Assembly (NCBI GenBank): GCA_020746875.1
Contig: JAGTJL010000018.1
Coordinates: forward strand, 124,001-188,000
DNA: 64,000 nt
Source of the DNA: Rhexocercosporidium sp. MPI-PUGE-AT-0058
Taxonomy: Eukaryota; Ascomycota; Leotiomycetes; Helotiales
Direction: 5' to 3'
Part shown: positions 1-12,735 of the stretch, piece by piece
Position numbering within the stretch: position 1 is the stretch's first letter
Layout of the letters: each line of letters starts with the position of its first letter
Position numbers and translations under genes: made by a program
Notes under the pieces: model-generated
Told to the model about the DNA's origin: nothing
What the model saw: the letters and a program-made list of their open reading frames with translations, nothing else
The model's database searches: none

Positions 1-465
1 TAATAGTTGTTAACGGCTATTTTCTTTATTTATTATATCTGGAGTTATAAAGAAACCCGGCGTTATATAAATAAAAAAGAAACAGCGCATTTAGCTCGCG
101 CTGCGCATCGAGGGCGCCACGCGCCGTGCGAAGCCCTGCTCTTTCTGTCGCAGCTTTTCCCGTATTTATTTCTTAGACTTGTTTATCTCGAAAAGATACT
201 CTGAATATATCCGTTTTAAACGCAGCGATTACGATTTCTTGAAGTATATGACAGAATTCTTTTAGCCCGATCGGCCGGTGTGTCTTTTTAAACTTAATAA
301 AATAATAGCCCTTACTCGTCCTTTAACGCCTCTTTCTAAGCTTATTAAAGACGTTCCTAATCTTTAATTCCTTACCTTTAAGCCCGACGCTTATTTAGCG
401 TCCTTTTTTAAGGCGGAGGTTAACGTGCCTAACCTCGGCTCTCCTTTTTTTTAAATAATCTTAGA
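1..465. other. AT-rich DNA at the 3' side of the gypsy element
   Basis: This stretch lies beyond the chromodomain end of the minus-strand gypsy element and should hold its 3' untranslated region and perhaps part of the 3' LTR. A short GC-richer island at about 85-165 stands out from the AT-rich background. The small open frames here have no recognisable content. I could not match it to the presumed 5' LTR region near 5.7-6.2 kb, so the LTR is not assigned. Confidence 0.4.
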
Positions 466-3400
466 TTTTAAAAATGAAAATCTCAAAGAAGTTTAAGGCA
501 GTAAAAGCTAAGCTTAAGTTCTTAGGTATTTTCCGATTATAAGTACCTTTTCTATTTAATTAAATATTTAACGACGCCGCGGAAATACTAATAATTTAAA
601 ATAATTTCGATATCGTATTCGGCGTTCGAGTTCACCGGTTGTATTTCTATGACAAGAGCTAGTAATGCTTTTAGCGGTGCTAATTCGAGGAGAGATATAT
701 GGAATACCGGGTGGATATTTATAATTTTCGGAAGTATTAGCTAGTAATTAACTAGTCTTTTAACTTTTGCAATTTTAAATAGTCTTAGCTTTTTATAATT
801 TAATTTATTATTTAGTCGCTTAATCGCGATATTCTTTCTGAGTAAGTAAACCTTATCCCCCTCTTTTAACGTTAGTCTTATATTACGCTTTTTATTATAA
901 TAAATAGCTAATCTTTATATAATAAATAAGATATTTATTAATAATTCGTTATATAGTTGCTTAAGCTTATCCCTTTATAGTATAGCTTTATACGCGGTCC
1001 CTTGACCTATAATCGGTATATTATATGCCGTCAGGTTATATTTATAATTCGCATAGAACGGCGATACTTTAATAGTTTCTTAATCTAAGCTGTTATATAT
1101 AAATTAAGCGGTTAAAAGTAATTAAACTTAATCGTCTTATTTATAATTTATATAATATCGGAAATAAGTTTTTATTATCTAATTAATTCGTTTTATTTAG
1201 CCGTCGGTTTAAGGGTAAAATACTATTAATATCTTCTGTTTTATTCTTAAGAGCAATACTAATATCTTCTAGAACTTCGAGGTAAAGAGCTTATTTCTGT
1301 TCGAGATGACCTCGTCTAGTATTCCGTGATTTGCGAAGATCGTTCGGAGGAATACTTGCGTTATTATAGGCGCGTCTTGCGTTCCTAGGACTAGTATTAT
1401 ATACGCGTATTTTGTCGTTTTATTTATTATTACGTAGATCGAATCGTAAATAATCCTGGTAATCGGATCCTTTAAGGGAGGTAATTCGACTACGAAGTCT
1501 AAGGCTATTAACTTCTATAAGCGTGGCGGTGTCGTTAGTGACTTTATGAGCTTATACGGCGCATAATAGTTTGCTTTATTCTATATATATATATATCGTA
1601 AGATAAGACTACGTCCTTAATTACTTTTTTATTTTTAAGAAATAATATTTCTTAAAAAGCTTTAATATTATCTTAGTTATCTTTTAATATTTATAGGCCG
1701 ATAGCTTATATTATTTTTTAATAAAGTCTACTTTGTTTCAAGTAAGGACGTAAACTCGTCCTTAATATAAAAGGGCTTTAATACTAGTAAAAAAGAATCC
1801 CTCGCTTAACTACTTCTTTTATTTAGCTACTATTAAGTCGTTAACGTAGCTTCTTTAGATTTTCTTAGGAACTTGACTTATCGTTATTAACTATTTATAA
1901 TTAATTATTAGCGAGTCATTATCTTCTTTTAATACGATATACGACTTATATATCTTATTTACGAAATATTCTGGTTTCTTACTAAAAGCGTCGGCTTTAG
2001 CGTTTTTCGTTCCTTTAACATATGAAAATCAAAGTTTAATTATAAAGAGTGTTTCGTACTATTAAACCTGTCGTCGGTTCAATTCCTTAGTAGTCGTAAA
2101 ATAAATGAGATTTTTATAATCCGTTAAGATCCGTACCTCGTAAGGCGATCCCTTAAAGTAGACCTTTCATTCGCGTATTACGTCTATAGCTCCTAATAGT
2201 TCTTTATTGTAAATATTATAATTAAGTTCTATTAATAAGAATTTCCGCAAATAATATATAATTAATTATTATTTGCCGTTTTCGCCCGGTTGGCTTAATA
2301 CGGCCTTAATAATATAATCGGAGGCGTCTGTCTTTATTGTGATTTCCTTATTTAAGTCGAAGGATATAAGGACTAATTCTTTAATAAAGGCTTTCTTAAG
2401 GTCTCGGAAGGCCGTCTTTATTTTATTACTTTAGTCGAAGCTTTTGTTTTTATATATTAACTCCGTAAAAGGTGCGGCGATCTTCGAGTAATTTCGAATG
2501 AATCGTTAATAAAAGTTAATAAATCTTAAAAAGGATTGCACTTCCTTAATATTTATAAGTCTAGTTTACTTAACGATTATCTTGACTTTTTAGGGGTTTA
2601 TAGCTAATCCCGTAATAATGACTACGTAGCCTAAGAAAGTGACTTTTTTCTTATGAAAATAGCACTTCTTAAGTTTTAAGAGTATTAAGGAAGTCTCGAG
2701 CTTTTTTAATATCGCTATAATATCTTTTACGTATTATTCTTTTGTCTTAAAGTAGATTAAAATATTATTTAAGTAGCAAATATATATTACGTCTAAGTAT
2801 TACCGTAAAATATTATTAATTAAACGCTAAAATATGGCAGGCGCGTTAATTAGTCCGAAAGGCATAACCGTGTATTTGTAATAACCGAAACGTATATAAA
2901 ATACTGTTTTTTTTTCTTCTCCTTTAGCTATTTTCATAAGGTTATACGCGCCTCGTAGATTGAGCTAAGTGAAGACCTTAGCGCCGCTGAGCTTGTCGCG
3001 CAGCTCTTTAGCTAAAAGTAATACGTAATAATCCTTTTTAATAGCATCGTTTAATTAACGGTAGTCGATGTATATTCTTTGTCCGCCGTCCTTTTTCGTT
3101 ATAAAAAAGACGTTACTCCCTTACGGGGATTTGGACTCTCGAATGAATCCTTTCGCTAAGTTTTCATCGATATATTTCTTAATCGTTATTAAGTTTATAG
3201 CTGAATATTCTTATAATAATTAAAATATTAGCTTTATACTTTTAATTAACTTAATCCGGTAATCGTAGTCTTAATGTTTAAGCAAGGCGCTATTACTTAA
3301 TTTCTTTTTAAATAATGCCTTAAATCGTTTATATTTTAACGGTATATCGGCCGTCGTAAGGCTTATTACCTTGCCCTCGGGCTCTTTCCTAGAGGTTGCG

Positions 3401-4700
3401 CTTAACCCTCTTAAGTCCTTTACTGCTTTTCTATCTTAAAAGCAGCCTTTATAATTACTGAATTCTAGCTTTTACGTCTTTTAATTAATCTTTAAGTTAT
3501 GGAATTATATTTATAATAATCTTAAGATAATATCGTGCCTCCTAATTCGAGTCACATCGAATTAAATATATTCAGAGTATCCGCCGATTCTTATATATAA
3601 TAGTTCTGTTTACATATTAATTAGGCCGTTCGCGACAAGTCCTTCGTCGGCGAGTACCAGTTAATACTCATTCTTTTTGATTTTAATAAGCAAGAAATAC
3701 TAGATTATAATAATAAAAAATATAAAGTTCCCTTGCGCTCCGGAATCTATTATAGTTTATAGTTTTACTTTTCGGATGTCGATGTTAAAGATTAAATAAT
3801 TACCTTCTCTTATAGTTGCAAGCGTGCGTAAGTCTATTCCTTTAACGTAAACCTCTTCGATTAATATGTTTTCTTATTACCGATTTTCTGGATCCTCGTA
3901 TAAAATGCAATATAATTAATACATTCTTAAGGATATAAAAGGTCTAAAGGGTTTTTCATAATAAGTTTTTAAGTTATCTCGCGAGTTAATTCATATTTAG
4001 TTCCGTGGTATTTCTATAATGACTTCTTATACGTTTCTTACGTTTATTTATATCGCTATTTAACGGAATAATATATTATCGACTAGAATTAGTTAAATAT
4101 ACGTTCGAAAAACGCTGTTCTCGACGTCCGCCGTCCTCCAAGTAATACGCAAGTTGCTTCGAAAGACTACCTCGTACTCTTCGCCTTATTGCGGCCTTCC
4201 GCGTAGGACGACCCCGGGTTCGATATAAGTGACTCCCGTGTCGACGTTTATCTAATGCCTAATATTGAGAGCCTCGCGCGTAAGATACTCTTCCCGTTAC
4301 GTGACTCGCCAGACCTCGCGCTTTTAAGATCCAGAGAATACTAATCCTAAAGGCATGATATTACCCCAGTACCAGAAGTCTTCGCTCCTTTCGATATTAG
4401 TCATATCTTCTAAGCTTTATGCCTTACGTATGGTTTCGGATACCCGTCGCTAGACGTATTATTCGTCCTATTAGGTTCAGTCGCTGGACTTGGGTTTTAT
4501 TATATACTAACGGATGTAATTGTCGTCCGTTTCGCTGTTTTCCTTACCGCTATCACCCTCGATTTGACTATTAATATGATTAGCGTTAAGCTCGTCTATT
4601 ATTATGTAACGGTAAGTAGCGCTAATTTAGACTTCCCTTAATAGAAGAAGAAGGGATATACTAATAATATCGTACGCCCTTCGCCTTATAAAGTTGACTT
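466..4700 (-). pseudogene. Gypsy pol relic: RT, RNase H, integrase region, chromodomain
   Basis: Reverse transcriptase is clear on the minus strand. A segment at about 3,117-3,061 reads FITKKDGGQRIYIDYR, the fingers motif. About 2,790-2,750 reads VIYICYLNNILIYF, where the family has YLDDILIYS, so both catalytic Asp are now Asn. RNase H at about 2,350-2,270 reads ITIKTDASDYIIKAVLSQPG with its Asp intact. The integrase should occupy about 1.9-0.8 kb but is too damaged to mark residues. At about 610-480 a chromodomain is legible (EYDIEIILNY, YFRG, VKYLIK, SENT). Such domains target integration to heterochromatin. Confidence 0.85.
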
Positions 4701-4734
4701 ATCTTTTTTTAATACTTCTCTTGCGGTATGAACT

Positions 4735-5640
4735 TATTATATACCCCAGAAGGCCACATTCGTAACACAACTTCTTCTTACGCCGCTCGTTTATAACTTC
4801 CTTTAATAGTCCTTTTTATCGTGCCTTGTCCTTCTCTTTTTTATAAGTAGCGTCGTATTTTATAGGATCTAACTATTAGTTATCTTTAAAATTACTTTAT
4901 CGTCGGCGTCCCTTATTTTATCAGTAGCTAAACTACTTTTGGCCCTCTCTTACGTACGTTTACTATTCGCGTTTGAACTCGTGTAAGCGGTTATCGATTC
5001 GGACGGTTTACTCGATAAGGGTGAGAATATCTCTCGCTTAAGGATCGATCCTGGTAAGTTCTAATCGGATATAATCCTTAAGCTCTCGTCGGTAATAGCT
5101 AATAAGTGATTAGGAGTTCTAGCTAGTCTTATTGGCGTGCTTCTGGAATTCCGTGGCGTAAGCTACTATATTATTGACTTGCTTTAAGCCGTATAAATAG
5201 GTTTTTGCCGTTTTAACTTCATTAATATCGCCGAATATTTACTAAATTTCCTTTTTAAATCCTCCTTAGGTTTTAAATATAGTTTATATAGCGAGCATAG
5301 CTCCGCAGATGTCTTCGTTCTCGAAATAGTCCTTAAGGAACGGCTCGATCCATCGCATAGCTTTACTTCTAAAGTACGATATCGTCTAGAAGGCGTAGCT
5401 TTTATTAATAAGGAACTTGTCGTCGTTAAAATATTAATAAAGTTTTATTTAAAAAATAAAAGTCTTTAAGTCCTTTCGGTTTCCTTAAAAAGTGTCGAGA
5501 AGCTTAACTTTTAAGGTTTTCCTTAATTTATACGTTAAATAGTCCTAAGTATTAGGCATTTCTTTATCTTCGCTTTCTTCGCGGTCCTTCCCTTTAAGAG
5601 TAAGTGTAAATAATATAAGCGTGCTAATAGTACTGCCCCG
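4735..5640 (-). pseudogene. Gypsy gag relic with degenerate CCHC zinc knuckle
   Basis: The minus strand from about 5,480 to 4,900 reads as a retrotransposon gag (capsid) domain: DDDKFLINKSYAF, then MRWIEPFLKDYF, then FGDINEVKTAKTYLYGLKQ, then a segment like YRRELKDYIRLELTR. Each matches the usual gag pattern of an Ala/Trp-rich core followed by a YRxGLKD motif. Near 4,735-4,785 the knuckle reads CYECGLLGYIISSY. The first two Cys and the Gly survive, and the His and last Cys read as Tyr, which are C-to-T/G-to-A changes. Numerous in-frame stops make this non-coding. Confidence 0.8.
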
Positions 5641-6419
5641 TAAGCTAAGTACTTAGCCTTTAATTAAGGGGGTTAATATAATATACGTAAGTCGGTACTT
5701 TTAACGAAAAAGTACTTAAAATATTATAGTCCGTGTATTTATTTAATATAAATACAATAAGTTATATTAATCTTAATAATCGAGAAATAAGTATATTACG
5801 TATAATGGAATAAATAATAACTAATATAAGTGAGATACTATTTTCAGTTAAGCACGAAGCTCTTATTTAATAGCAAACGTGCTAGTCTTATATAAAACCT
5901 TCGTTTTCCTTAAATCCCTTAGATCCCTCGAGATACTAAATCCTTAGATCCCTAAATCCCTTTTGCTATCGAGGGATCCACGGATCCAGGGATCCGTCAC
6001 GTAATACGTAGTCGTAAAAACCCGCGGTTACGATACTACTTCTAAGATTATATTATAAATAAAATGCTTTAAGTATAAGTTAGTCCTAGGACCCCGTTAG
6101 CTCTTAGGAGCCGTGCTCCTAGGAACCACTCGGTTCCTAGGATTATAGTGACTCCTAAAACATTTTCTTCTAGGACCTAGTGGTCGTCCAGGAGTGTCCG
6201 TAACACTGCTATCGCGGTAGCTTTTGCCGCCTTTATAGAGGAGAAGCGTAGTGCCTTTCGCACTCGCGTAAGTTTAGCTTTAGTTTTTGTATTTTAAAGT
6301 TAACTAATTCTGAGTAGCAATTGAGAAACCTCCGGGCTTCGGTTCGTAATGCTCTTATTGCGCTTAGTATATTTATCTTATCTTTATAAATAGCTTTAAA
6401 GAATCTAACTTTAGTTATT
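5641..6419. other. AT-rich spacer, probable gypsy 5' LTR and leader
   Basis: No protein is readable. At 5,925-6,000 there is a run of short direct repeats built on TCCCTAGATCC-like units (ctagatccct, agatccctaaatccc, gggatccacggatccaggg). This looks like LTR or leader sequence of the neighbouring minus-strand gypsy element. LTR ends were not identified. Confidence 0.35.
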
Positions 6420-6560
6420 TAACTGCTGCTACTGCGGCTCCCGCCCCCGCTTCTGTCGTCCTTGCCTCCGCCTCCCGCTTAATCCTCTTACTTGTTCGGG
6501 TTAGTATTAGTGCTAGTGCTATTGCTGGTGATATGGCCGCCCGCCGCCGCCGTATTAAAG
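6420..6560. other. GC-rich patch inside RIP-degraded DNA
   Basis: About 140 bases of strongly GC-rich sequence (gctgctactgcggctcccgc, later gccgcccgccgccgccgt) sit within DNA that is otherwise mostly A and T. In one plus-strand frame it reads Ala/Pro-rich, then RRRR, without a longer open frame. It contains few CpA or TpG sites, so it may simply have offered few RIP targets. Its origin is unknown. The sequence from 6,561 to 6,839 is AT-rich with nothing recognisable. Confidence 0.4.
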
Positions 6561-6839
6561 AGTTACTGGTAAAGCTAGTGGATTTGTTAATAGTTTAGTT
6601 CGCGATTTAATAGCGGCTTAAGAACGTGCTTTTTTAAAGTTATAGTTTGCTATTTTATAAATAGCTTAAGAATAAGCCCTTTTGTACTTGCTTACGTTAG
6701 TTTAATTATAGTTTCGGCCGGAATAGAATTCTTACTTTTTAATAATTTAAAAAGAAATATACTTTACGTAATTATATTAATTTAAAAAGTACTTTAAAAT
6801 ATAAAAGAAAATAAAAAAGTGTATTTATAATAAAGTATA

Positions 6840-8260
6840 AGCTTTAATTAAGCTTTTTTACCGACGCTTTAGCGTCTTATAAATTAAGTAATACGACAAA
6901 AGTCTTAAACTTTTATTATAAAAGGTTTTTAGTAAAGCTATTAGCGTATATTTCGCTTATAAGCAAGTATATAATTTTAAAACTTCTTTTTTAATACTCT
7001 TAGCGTAATTATATATTTTAAATATTAACGTGCTTAAGCTTAATTAATATACGCTAATTCTCTTTAATTATAAGCTTAATCGTTTATTAATTATTATAAA
7101 AGATATTCCAGGAGCACCTTATATTAAAGTGTATTTCTATAAAGAGCTTTTATAGTATTATAATTATTTTTGTAGTTCGCTTTACTCTTAAGAGCTCAGC
7201 TTTAGTTGTCGAGGTAATAATTATATCTTATTTAGTTGCTATTTATAATATAATACCCTCGAATAAAATAATAATAAGCTTTTATAAAGAACGCTTAGTT
7301 TCTAAATTATTTACGAAAAAAGTATTAAAAGTTATTATAAGTTGCGTTTCGCTCTCTTAACGATTATAAATAATACTTAAGAAGCGTGTTTTAAAAAGGT
7401 AGCGTATAATCTAATTTATAGCTTATAAGTGCTTTTGACTCGAGTTCGTCAAAAAATATAATAATTATAAAATTATAAAAGTTATATTTAATTTAAGTAT
7501 AATAATTAAGTATAATACGGAACCGACTTTCTTTTAATACTCTTTGATTTAATTTATAATTACTTTAGCGGTATTCTTAGTTAAGTCGTAATATAATAAA
7601 AAAGTGCTTAAGTAATTGCTATTTACTAAGTTAAATTTTTAAATTACTTTCTTTATATACGTATTATAAATAAGCGTAATTATCTTTATATATTTATTAC
7701 GTATAATTCGTACCTTTAAGAATTATTTTATATCTTTTATTATAGTAAGTTCGTAGGCGTTATTTAAGCTATCGATGATTTTAATTATTATAAGGAAGTT
7801 TAAGTTATAATATAGTACTTATATATTATTTATATAAAAGGCTATAAATACTATTCGCTTATCGTTTGTAAAAATATAAGGTTCTTCTATAAGTAATACA
7901 AGACTAAGGCTTTTAAATATAATTAAGAAGTCGCTATATTATAAAGCTAGAAAGTCGCGGAGGCTATATAAGGCTTTATCAATCTTTATAATTATGTCGG
8001 GCTGTTTAAAACCGTCGGGGAGATAATAGTAAATAAGTATATTTCGTTTGTCTTATTTTATATTAATAAATGCATTTATAATATTATATTATTTAACTTT
8101 TAAGTCAAATTATATTATTATAACTATTACGACGCGGAAAGACTTTATTATTAGCATAAAAGCGTATATAAAGAATATTATAATATCTTCTTATAAATTA
8201 CTCTTAATAACGACTCGCGATTTAGTATATATAAACTATTCCGTTAAGTTAACTTTATAA
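6840..8260 (-). pseudogene. Copia copy 1 reverse transcriptase and RNase H relic
   Basis: Going down the minus strand, RT reads NAFINIK, YYLPDGFKQPDIIIKIDKAL, LIEEPYIFTNDKRIVF, then AFYINNI where the active site should be FYVDDI. Both Asp codons have become Asn. Next comes a segment like NAYELTIIKDIKxFLKVRII. RNase H follows with TSTTKAELLRVK, matching the TTEAELLAL motif. Dozens of TAA/TAG codons at expected Gln positions show C-to-T decay. The ORF-like stretches on the plus strand here are shadows. Confidence 0.85.
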
Positions 8261-10470
8261 GTAAATACTTATTTTAATAATATAAGCGTTATCTTCGCAT
8301 TTGCTTTTAATATAATATGCTAGCACTTCTTAACTTAGAGATTCTTTATTTCTTTACGCGCGTCTTCTTTAAAGTATTCTCCTTATAGGTGTTATTTTAA
8401 ATCTTTTTAATACTTTAATACTTATAAGAGCTTTACTTAATGTAATTATATTAATTTAAAGCTTGTAATTACTTGTATTTTAATCGATTCGCTACTGATT
8501 ATAATTATAAATATAATATATATAATTTCGTAATCTTTTCTATTTTTACGCGTTATCTTATTATTTCAGAATGTCGTGATAAAAGATGCGATATGCGTAT
8601 AGTTTTTATTTGTTTAATTTATGGATTCGGCGTTTAAAAGCTCTTTTGTCGTAAAAGAGTATATTTTTAGCCTTTTCTTAAACCGTTTATTTAATTGTAT
8701 TACTTCTTTTGCTTGACGTTTCCGCTGAGCTCGAGTAATAAGGCGCAGTTGATTTTAATTTAATACTTAAAGCACTTCGTCGAAGGTCTCTTGAGTCATA
8801 TTATCTTTTAAAAGATATTATAATAATATATTCGATAATATGTTTTCTAGGAGGAGTTATTAATCTCCTTTAAGCTCGCCGTAATTTTCTTTTGACGAAG
8901 TATTTTTGTGCTTTAGAGCATTTCTTAAGCTTATATTAATTGCTTTAATTTAGCGCAGTAATTAACTTTAATTATTTTATAATTTATTTTAAATTATAAC
9001 TTAAAGTATTAAGTTATGCGTATCTTTAATTTAAAGTAATTGTTTCTTATTTATAATACTCCTCTTAAGCTTGAAATGTTCGTTTCGTCGTATTTGACTT
9101 CGAGTCTGTCTTAATATACTTAAGCTTTTTAATATTATTAGAATATTTATATTATTATTATTAAGCTTTATATCGTCTTTTAACGTATTAACTCGTGAAT
9201 CTAAAGGAATTAGCTTATTTTAGTACTCTCGTGGAATAAGCAGTCCCGCCTCCTCTAGAGTTATGAGCTTTATAGTTGCGTATGGAACTACTTCTTTAAA
9301 AACTTCGTCGACTTCTATTAAGTTAAATAAAAGCTCGTTTAATTTAATATTATTTTTAGCTTATATATGTTCGTCTTTTACGTATTCGATGGCTAACTCG
9401 GCGTCTTAAGCGGCTTTAGGCTTTGCAAGTATATTAACGACTTGTTTGAGTATTAATAATAATTGGCCGATTACCGCCTGCTTGTTATAGAATTATATTT
9501 TATTAAAAATAACGTTTTAGGTATATATTATATGTTTTAGTTAAGGTATCTAGATCTTATATATATTAGTTGCGTAATAGTTAATTAAGTATTTAATATA
9601 TCTTTTAAGATTGACCTTAAAGCCTTTTTTATTACGGAGAGTTTGTCGGTTTTTAATTATCGCGTAAGCTTTAGCGTTATACGTAAAGATATTATTTTAA
9701 TTAAGCCTTAAATCGACTAACAGTTTCTTTATTACTTTTAAGTCGTATTATTGAAAATATTATTTAAATTATATCTTTAGCACTTCGTTTAGCGATTGTA
9801 TAGCTTTTCTGGCAAGTGGTAATATATTATAAAAATACGCAATTATTAAAATAGCTTCCGGTTATAACTTAAATAACAAGTTAGCACTTGTTATTATCTT
9901 TAAAGCTTTAGTAATAAACTCTTTACTAGCTCTTTTTACATTCTTATTCGACTTATGCGTATAAACCGGAGTAGGCTCCAGCTTTATACTATTATTTAAT
10001 GCTTATTGATCGTACTTTGTCTAGTATCTTATGCTAATTACCGACGTATTGTTATTAGACCTGATTTTATATATAATAAGGCCGTATTAGCGTTTAATTT
10101 ATATTTTAAACGGCTTAAGTACGCTTATAATAAAGTCTTGGGATTTATTAATAAGCGTGAATGCGAAGAGCTTTCTATTATATTCGTCTTTAATTAATAA
10201 TAATTAGTATATCTTATTATAACTTATAAGGTAATTAAATAAGTTTTATACGATTCTGAAGAAAGGTCTCGGGGACTTATTATTTAACTCTTTGCGCGAT
10301 AGTTATTAACTTAAGTATATTATAATATAATTTTCGCATTTTATATAAATGATTTTATTAATTTAAATATTACGTGTATGCTTTATTAAAGCTTCTAGAG
10401 CTATTTTACCGAGGTGGCCGGCGCGTAAGTGCCATATTTGTGCTATATTATTCCGGGGTCGTAAGAAATT
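8261..10470 (-). pseudogene. Copia copy 1 GAG-pre-integrase and integrase relic
   Basis: At about 10,455-10,400 the minus strand reads IAQIWHLRAGHLGKIALEAL, the WHxRLGHxG motif of the GAG-pre-integrase domain with its zinc-binding His residues. At about 9,990-9,880 it reads EPTPVYAHKSNKNVKRASKEF, where copia integrases have EPSxPYTPEQNGVAERxN. The Glu of the catalytic triad is therefore approximately placed. From about 9.6 to 8.3 kb the linker between integrase and RT is too degraded to interpret. Confidence 0.75.
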
Positions 10471-10707
10471 GCGTATTAATTAAAAAGTATATTTCTTAAG
10501 AGGGTATAATCGTTTACTAATTATTAGGTATATTATTATAGTAAGAGATTTACGAGCTTTTATAAAGGCATGTAATTATGGAGAACGCGAGCAGTTATTA
10601 ATAAGCTTGTATTTAAATATTATAAAGTTTTACTTATATTATAAGTTTCTTATTATATGGCTATTTTTAATACTGCCTACTCGTAAAGTCGTATTAGTAT
10701 TATTATA

Positions 10708-10989
10708 TTATACTCCCGACTGTACGAGGAGGCTCTTAGAAATAATATTAACGTTAAACTTTTTTATAATAGTTATATTACTTAGTATTAGATTCCGAGT
10801 ATATGGTCTTTTAGGATTATGTAAAGCGTTTTCGAAAATGCGTATACTCTTATTAATAATTAATAAACTTAAGGTGCTAGTATTAATTATATCTTTTATA
10901 ATATGTTTAAAACTATTTAGGACGAGTTTATTAATGCTATTAATTAGGTAAGTAGCATCGCAATTGTTAATAAGCGTGCTATTTGACAA
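10708..10989 (-). pseudogene. Copia copy 1 protease domain fragment
   Basis: A 93-codon open minus-strand frame survives by chance. It starts STLINNCDATYLINSINKLV, matching the copia protease DSG(A/C)T-x-HxxN motif with the active-site Asp apparently replaced. It ends with NLILSNITIIKKFNVNIISK then SLLVQSG, matching the NVLYVPxFxxNLLSVSKLxxxG segment that closes this domain. The GAG-pre-integrase motif follows about 250 bp downstream, as expected. The peptide is only a piece of the element and is not a gene. Confidence 0.75.
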
Positions 10990-10999
10990 AGAGTAGCGT

Positions 11000-12640
11000 T
11001 AGAACTTTATAGTAATGTAAATGCCAGGACTTAAAGTATTATCGTAGAGTATATCGTCGAGGAGCTTTAGGTCGATTATAGTTATATTAATATTTAAATT
11101 ATTTTATAAAGCTTTGCCTTTGCTTTTATTACTTATAAGTGCAGCGGCATCGAGTGATTTAGCATTTATAGTAAGTTTAGAGTTATTATTATAATTAGCT
11201 TCGGTGATTTTGGCGATTACGATATACTTTTATCCTTTTTTAGCTATAACTGTTTTAAGCTCTTTAAAGTTTATAGTTTTCAACTTCTTGCGGGTTATTA
11301 ATATTTTATTAGTATTTAGTATATGTTTTATGCTTTTAGAGGTCGTTCCGTTAATTATATAACGTAGTTTTTAATATTTAAGCGGCTTAAAGAAATGCTT
11401 ATTATTTATGTCGTATAGGCATAAATTACTTTGGCCTCGAGAGCGAGATCTATTAAAGCTTGCATTTGACGTACTAATATTAATTCCTTTAAGAATTGAA
11501 TATTAACCGCCTCTTTTTCCTTAACGCTTAAGCTTCTTAAATATAATATGCTTTTAGTTTATACCGAGGAGCACTTATATATAATTATTAAGGGTAAACT
11601 TATATTCTTTTCTAAGTTAGTCGTCGCGTATAACCGTATTAAGGATAGGATTTACTTAATCTGAGTATATATAAGCTTTTATCGCATATAGCTACTTCTT
11701 TAAAGCTATAATACTTTTAACGTCAGATATATTATACGCTTTAGTATTCTTGTAAGCTTTTAAAAAGTCTCTCATTTATTAATTAACGTTGACTTTTCTT
11801 TTATATACTTCTTTTAAAATCTTCTCGTATTCCGTGATTATAGTAGTAAGAACCGACGATTCTGACGGTGTTATATTGCGCTAAAGTATGCTAATTAACG
11901 ATTATATGCTTAGTTCGCTTTTGCCGGCTAGTTCCTTAATCGCAGAGTCTAAAAGCGAATCGTTTACCGTTTCGGAGAGTTAGTTATATAAAGCTATATA
12001 CTTGTTGTTTTGGCTCGTTTATTTAGTCAGTGTGTATTAATACTCCTTAGCTTGTACTATATAGATTTATTGTATTTCTACAATTGTCGGGTAAAGAGGT
12101 AAATTAGCTTTTTCTGGACTTGTTCCTTTTATTAGGGTATTTTTGTCGGACGATTTAGGCGTTGAAGACGGCTATAAGTTTGCTACTTTTTAAGTTGTAA
12201 TATTAACGTAATACTAATCTAATTATGTTTTTGTTACTTGTTAAGCGGTGCTTTTAAGCGTTGAAGCCTTTGGTCGGAGTTCTGGAATATGGCCTGTTAT
12301 AAGAGTTGTAAGGTTTATTATATTTAGTGTATTTATGAACGTAGTATAGAAATTCAATCGTAGGTGCTATATCGCTTAATTCTTCCGTGCTTTTAAGGTG
12401 TAGTCCGCAGGTAGTTTTGGGAGTGATATTATCTGTTTAAGGTATACTGATAATATAACGTCGAGAATATTTAGTGGTTTAAGAGTTGTCGACGAGTTTA
12501 AAGAGTTGCGATAGCTTTTAAATAGCGGTGTAAAATGCTTTTATAGAGCCACGTCGGCGTGTGTATGCGACTGGGAAGCTTTTTATAGCTCACGGGGCTT
12601 ATAATTATTATGCAACATACCTTGAGGCTTTATAGAGGCG
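11000..12640 (-). pseudogene. Copia copy 1 gag region, poorly legible
   Basis: This AT-rich stretch lies where gag should be, upstream of the protease. A Ser/Lys/Gly segment (AKSLDAAALISNKSKGKAL) is readable on the minus strand near 11.2-11.1 kb and resembles the basic linker before the gag zinc knuckle. The knuckle itself cannot be recognised. The 5' LTR should start near 12.6 kb but was not matched to a partner. Confidence 0.45.
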
Positions 12641-12710
12641 AATATTAGGTTAATTGAAGGCTGCGCAGTTACGTATATAATTGTTGTTGTATTATTACAT
12701 ATGGCGCATT

Positions 12711-12735
12711 TAAGCTCCCTGAATAAGGGAGCTTA
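12711..12735. repeat. Perfect short inverted repeat (hairpin)
   Basis: TAAGCTCCCT and AGGGAGCTTA flank a 5-base loop (GAATA). The perfect arms are notable in otherwise decayed DNA. The surrounding 12,641-13,030 shows no reading frame. It may be an end structure of the adjacent copia or MULE relic. Confidence 0.55.

Larger units (their letters stand above)
466..5640 (-). mobile_element. RIP-degraded Ty3/gypsy chromovirus (gag-pol-chromodomain)
   Basis: On the minus strand the remains read, in 5' to 3' order, as gag, CCHC zinc knuckle, reverse transcriptase, RNase H, integrase-sized region and a C-terminal chromodomain. This is the order of Ty3/gypsy chromoviruses. Stops replace Gln, Arg and Trp codons throughout and the RT catalytic Asp residues read as Asn, as expected after RIP. 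The element is non-functional. The 5' LTR and leader probably lie at about 5.65-6.25 kb. I could not match paired LTRs, so the outer limits are approximate. Confidence 0.85.
6840..12640 (-). mobile_element. RIP-degraded Ty1/copia retrotransposon (copy 1)
   Basis: The minus strand reads, 5' to 3', as a gag region, aspartic protease, GAG-pre-integrase zinc region, integrase, reverse transcriptase and RNase H. The integrase-before-RT order defines Ty1/copia. All domains are full of stops. Its RNase H/RT end is clearly related to the copia fragment at about 61.0-62.0 kb, also on the minus strand, and is not the same lineage as the complete copia at 53.0-59.7 kb. LTR boundaries were not found. The 5' end near 12.6 kb and 3' end near 6.8 kb are estimates. 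Confidence 0.82.

Noticed and set aside
8048..10989. Plus-strand open frames of 63-114 codons in the AT-rich region
   Set aside because: They are hydrophobic, Ile/Leu/Tyr-only shadows of the minus-strand copia element.
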